From Firmicutes bacterium CAG:475 (GTDB taxonomy: Bacteria; Bacillota; Clostridia; Christensenellales; CAG-917), in contig FR895536.1 in assembly GCA_000434435.1 (NCBI GenBank), positions 1-7,107 of the forward strand: a stretch of 7,107 nt of DNA, in the 5' to 3' direction. The notes below the pieces were generated by a model, which was not told the origin of the DNA, made no database searches, and was given only the letters and a program-made list of their open reading frames with translations. Positions 4,023 to 7,107 of this stretch are shown one piece after another; positions within the stretch are counted from its first letter, which is position 1, and every line of letters begins with the position of its first letter. The position numbers were made by a program, and so were the translations under genes.

Positions 4023-6584
4023 TCAAGCGTTGCTTTCAAACACTAGGTTGTTTCCGTCGAAGTCTATTTTTACTTTGTCGCCCGACGAGATTTCCGCTCT
4101 GATAAGTTTTTCACTGAGCTTGTCCTCGACAAGTCTTTGGAGCGTTCTTCTCAACGGTCTTGCGCCGTATTCGGCGTCGTAGCCTTCGCTTACGATATAA
4201 TCCTTTGCGCTTTGCGTTATCGTCACCGATATATCCTTGCTTTCCAAGCGTTTTTCAAGAGACGCAAACATCAAATCAGCAATTTTGAGAAGACTTGCCT
4301 TGTCGAGTTTTTTGAACACGACGATTTCGTCTATACGATTGATGATTTCGGGTTTCATTGCGCCTTTGAGTGCTTGCACGTGGCTTTGACGTACTCTTTC
4401 GCTTTCGTTTTCAACCGCTTTTTCGCTTGCGAATCCCAACGTGCGTTGCGGCGCAGACGCTTCTTTTGCGCCGATGTTGGAAGTAAGAATCACCACCGTG
4501 TTTTTGAAACTTACAGTGCGGCCGTGACTGTCCGTGAGTATGCCGTCCTCCAAAATTTGCAACAAGATGTTGAAAATGTCGGGATGTCCTTTTTCGATTT
4601 CATCGAAAAGCACAACCGAATACGGCTTTCTACGCACCTTTTCGGTGAGCTGTCCGCCCTCTTCGAAGCCTACCAGTCCCGGTGCGGAGCCTATGAGCCT
4701 CGACACGCTATCCTTTTCCATATACTCGCTCATATCCACGCGGATAAGCAAATCTTCGTCGCCGAAAAGCGCACTGGCGAGTGCCTTTGCAAGTTCGGTT
4801 TTACCGACGCCCGTCGGGCCGAGGAAAATGAACGAACCTATGGGGCGTTTGGGGTCTTTCAACCCCGCTCTTGCTCTCTTCACCGCCTTTGCAACGGCAG
4901 AGCAAGCCTCGTCTTGTCCGATAACTTTGGATTGCAATGTTTTTTCGAGATTGACGAGTTTTTCGCTCTCGCCCTCTGTTATTCGCCTTACGGGAATGCC
5001 CGTCCAGTTGCCCACGACTTCGGCAATTTCGTCCTCGCCTATGGACAAATCGGTGTTTTTACATTTCTCTTTCCACTCGATTTCGGCTTTTTCTTTTTGC
5101 TCGATATAATCGTCGCGAAGTGCCTTGTATTTTCCGCAAAGTTCGTAGTTTTCTCTGCGTTTTGCCTCGCTCAAATCGAGTTCGGCTTGCTTGATTTTGT
5201 TTTCCAAATCGCGAATTTCGCCGGGAGTGGTAAAGGAAAAAATCTTCTTTCTCGACGCCGCCTCGTCGATAAGGTCTATCGCCTTGTCTGGAAGGAATCT
5301 GTCCGCAACGTATCTGTCCGACAAAATCGCCGCCGAAGATATCGCTTCGTCTGTTATCGTAACGCCGTGATGCGCCTCGTATTTCGGCTTCAATCCCTGC
5401 AAAATTTCAATGGTGTCGCTCACGCTGGGCTCTTCCACCAAAACAGGCTGAAATCGGCGTTCTAACGCACTGTCTTGCTCAAATTGTTTGCGATATTCTT
5501 CAAGCGTGGTCGCGCCTATCGTCTGCAATTCGCCCCTTGCGAGCATGGGCTTCAATATGTTTGCTATGTCCAGACCGCCCTCGCTCGAACCCGCCTTGAG
5601 TATGGTGTGAATTTCGTCTATGAAAAGAAGCACGTTGCCCCTTTGCTTTATGCCGTTGAGAGTGGCTTTGAGTCTTTCTTCGAAGTCGCCTCTGTATCGC
5701 GTGCCGGCAACGAGCGAGGTAAGGTCGAGCGAAAACACGATTTTGCCTCTCAACGCGTCGGGAACGTCGCCTGCCACTATTCGTTGAGCAAGTCCGTCTA
5801 TAACCGCGCTTTTGCCCACGCCCGGCTCGCCTATGAGCACGGGATTGTTTTTCGTCCTGCGACAAAGCACCTGAATGACTCTTTCGGTTTCCTTGCCCCT
5901 TCCGATGACGGGATCGAGCTTGCCGTCGCGCGCTTTTTGCGTCAAATCCGTGCCGAATTTCGACAAGTCGAAATCGTCTTCGTTTTTGCGTGAATTTTCG
6001 TAATAATTATCGTTGTTTTTTGCGATTTTTTCGCTGTTTTCAAACGCTGTGCCGCCGTTTTTGTGCGTATTTTGTTCGCTTTCGCCGAAGAAATCGGACA
6101 CGTAACCGCTCAAAACGTCCCTTATGCTTTCCTCATTTCCGTTTGCAAGGCACATTGTCGCTCTGCCGCCGCCGCTTGAAACTATCGCATTGTACGTCAG
6201 GCGTTGCAAATATTCGGGATCAACGCCCTTTGCGCGCAAAACGTTGCTTGCAACCGAGGACGTTTCGTCCAAAATCGTATATAAAATATGCTCCGTGCCC
6301 ACCACTTGCGAACCAAGGCGCGCCGCGACCTCTTTTGCGTTTTGCACCGCCCTGGATGCTCTTGCGGACATCTCCACCACGGGACGAGTGGGCATTGGCG
6401 AAAACACGGGTATCACGTCTTCTTCGTACACTCCGCAACCGTTCAAAAGTCTTTGCGCCGCCGAGCCGTCCACGTCCAAAAGACCGAACAAAATGTGTTC
6501 GGTGCAAACAAGTCCGCCCGTGCGTACGGCAAGTTCGTTGGCTCTTTGAAGCACGAGTCGAGCATTGTCCGAATACGTTATCAT
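4023..6584 (-). CDS. clpC: ATP-dependent Clp protease ATPase subunit ClpC
   Basis: An 853-aa AAA+ unfoldase that feeds proteins into ClpP. Order: two Clp_N repeats (about 1-72 and 73-145); a long Asn/Glu-rich linker (about 146-206); AAA1 with Walker A GEPGVGKS (252-259), Walker B VLLFIDE (318-324) and DSALERRF (371-378); a short coiled-coil middle domain (about 455-510) of ClpC size, with IGNW-like VGNWTGIP (524-531); AAA2 with Walker A GPTGVGKT (589-596), Walker B VVLFDE (657-662) and sensor-2 GARPLRR (807-813). The LGF tripeptide (716-718) matches the ClpP-docking loop. Each N-terminal repeat keeps TEHIL (28-32 and 97-101), whose Glu corresponds to the phosphoarginine-binding Glu32 and Glu106 of Bacillus subtilis ClpC. 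The start overlaps the mcsB stop (ATGA) and has GGAGG 4 nt upstream. Expression should follow the upstream, probably CtsR-controlled, promoter. Apart from linker length nothing is abnormal. Confidence 0.98.
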   Translation of the reverse strand: MITYSDNARLVLQRANELAVRTGGLVCTEHILFGLLDVDGSAAQRLLNGCGVYEEDVIPVFSPMPTRPVVEMSARASRAVQNAKEVAARLGSQVVGTEHILYTILDETSSVASNVLRAKGVDPEYLQRLTYNAIVSSGGGRATMCLANGNEESIRDVLSGYVSDFFGESEQNTHKNGGTAFENSEKIAKNNDNYYENSRKNEDDFDLSKFGTDLTQKARDGKLDPVIGRGKETERVIQVLCRRTKNNPVLIGEPGVGKSAVIDGLAQRIVAGDVPDALRGKIVFSLDLTSLVAGTRYRGDFEERLKATLNGIKQRGNVLLFIDEIHTILKAGSSEGGLDIANILKPMLARGELQTIGATTLEEYRKQFEQDSALERRFQPVLVEEPSVSDTIEILQGLKPKYEAHHGVTITDEAISSAAILSDRYVADRFLPDKAIDLIDEAASRKKIFSFTTPGEIRDLENKIKQAELDLSEAKRRENYELCGKYKALRDDYIEQKEKAEIEWKEKCKNTDLSIGEDEIAEVVGNWTGIPVRRITEGESEKLVNLEKTLQSKVIGQDEACSAVAKAVKRARAGLKDPKRPIGSFIFLGPTGVGKTELAKALASALFGDEDLLIRVDMSEYMEKDSVSRLIGSAPGLVGFEEGGQLTEKVRRKPYSVVLFDEIEKGHPDIFNILLQILEDGILTDSHGRTVSFKNTVVILTSNIGAKEASAPQRTLGFASEKAVENESERVRQSHVQALKGAMKPEIINRIDEIVVFKKLDKASLLKIADLMFASLEKRLESKDISVTITQSAKDYIVSEGYDAEYGARPLRRTLQRLVEDKLSEKLIRAEISSGDKVKIDFDGNNLVFESNA

Positions 6585-7107
6585 TCTTCCTCCGTCAAAA
6601 GTTTGCGAACGATGCGAGCGCGCGCTTTGTCACGCTCCTCTTCGCTGCTTCCGTTTGTGATAATCTGCAAGGACGAGGCGGAACACGCCCATATCATTTC
6701 GTCCGTTATCGCAGTTGATTTTATAGGCAAAATGCCCAATATTACGCCGATTTTTACGTCGACGAGCAATTTCATAAGTTCTTGCGCGGTGAGTGCATAC
6801 GCACCTTTCAGCACGGCGTAACTGCGCGATATGCCGTCCAAAAGCTCGGTTTGCTTTTCTTTGACGAGTTTTTCGAGCGCAACCCTTTCGCAATAGCACA
6901 TACGCGCCACGGCTTGCTCGACGTGAGATATAATTTCACCCTCGCTCACTCCCAGCGTGCGAGAGTTGGAAATCTGGTACATATCGTATGCGGCGTCGCT
7001 TCCTTCGCCGTACACTCCGCGTATCGTCAAGCCGAATTCGCTCTTGAACGTTTTGAGCGTGTCCTCGATTGCTCCCGCCCTCTTCAATGCCGGCAAAAAC
7101 AGCATAC
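6581..7107 (-). CDS. mcsB: Protein arginine kinase McsB, C-terminal half (5' end outside window)
   Basis: McsB phosphorylates arginine side chains in the cytoplasm, marking proteins for ClpCP; in Bacillota it also acts on the CtsR repressor and works with McsA. About 175 codons are present, against about 360 for the full protein. LFLPALKRAGAI matches the HLPAL strand of the phosphagen-kinase-like catalytic domain, and RGVYGEGSDA...YQISNSRTLG (29-52 counting from the first in-window Met) matches the conserved nucleotide and guanidino-site segment. Near the C-terminus ERDKARARI carries the RDxxRA motif used for allosteric phosphoarginine binding in McsB. The reading frame is open to the window edge; the Met at 7105 is internal, not the start. 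The TGA overlaps the clpC ATG. Together with clpC this defines the usual ctsR-mcsA-mcsB-clpC order, the first two genes lying outside the window. Confidence 0.95.
   Translation of the reverse strand, partial: MLFLPALKRAGAIEDTLKTFKSEFGLTIRGVYGEGSDAAYDMYQISNSRTLGVSEGEIISHVEQAVARMCYCERVALEKLVKEKQTELLDGISRSYAVLKGAYALTAQELMKLLVDVKIGVILGILPIKSTAITDEMIWACSASSLQIITNGSSEEERDKARARIVRKLLTEEE
6589..6593 (-). promoter_or_regulatory. Shine-Dalgarno of clpC inside the mcsB 3' end
   Basis: GGAGG on the minus strand, 4 nt before the clpC ATG and within the last mcsB codons. With the ATGA overlap it points to coupled translation of McsB and ClpC. The spacing is on the short side. Confidence 0.75.

Noticed and set aside
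3745..4182. A 145-codon plus-strand reading frame across the intergenic element and the end of clpC
   Set aside because: It contains the HSERSEES-type peptide typical of translated palindromes, runs antisense into clpC, and has no convincing Shine-Dalgarno or protein-like composition.
4137..5465. A 442-codon plus-strand reading frame opposite clpC
   Set aside because: It mirrors clpC on the opposite strand; its rich Phe, Cys, Arg and His content is what reverse reading of a well-conserved gene gives, and clpC motifs fully explain the region.

Overview
The window looks like chromosomal DNA of an uncultured member of the Bacillota, most likely class Clostridia. The main evidence is an mcsB-clpC pair, which belongs to the CtsR/McsA/McsB/ClpC protein quality-control locus of that phylum. 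Strong GGAGG ribosome binding sites and a near-consensus SigA promoter agree with this. The genus cannot be named from the sequence alone. All six genes lie on the minus strand, so transcription runs from high to low coordinates.

Right part (about 4023-7107): the C-terminal half of McsB, a protein arginine kinase, overlaps by 4 bp (ATGA) with a complete clpC. McsB marks proteins with phosphoarginine, and ClpC with ClpP degrades the marked proteins. The parts of this system visible here appear intact: McsB keeps an RDxxRA motif, both ClpC N-terminal repeats keep the glutamate used for phosphoarginine docking, and ClpC keeps an LGF ClpP-docking loop. ctsR and mcsA would be expected upstream, outside the window.

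Middle (about 3612-4022): an intergenic region of roughly 410 bp. About 300 bp of it (3722-4020) is packed with inverted and direct repeats and bounded by a perfect 9-bp inverted repeat, TTGCAATTT / AAATTGCAA. It includes a palindrome of the type that, when translated, gives HSERSEES-like peptides in many unrelated genomes. It is probably a non-coding, MITE- or REP-like composite element sitting 2 nt after the clpC stop. No intrinsic terminator with a T-tract is visible. Next to it is a very strong promoter: TTGAAA, a 17-nt spacer, and an extended -10 TGCTATAAT, with A-tract repeats upstream.

Left part (1-3611): this promoter should drive a tightly packed operon. It contains a short-form ribosome hibernation factor (hpf), a xylose-isomerase-like TIM-barrel protein of unknown substrate, glucose-6-phosphate isomerase (pgi), and a MalK-like ABC ATPase cut by the window edge. 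Gaps between genes are 0-5 nt. The operon links ribosome hibernation with central sugar metabolism and possibly sugar import.

The most unusual item is the ABC ATPase. Its Walker A motif fits consensus, but the Q-loop Gln, the LSGGQ signature, the catalytic Glu after Walker B, the D-loop and the H-loop His are all replaced within one uninterrupted reading frame. This suggests a specialised, ATP-binding but catalytically degenerate subunit, possibly half of a heterodimeric ATPase whose partner would lie to the left of base 1.
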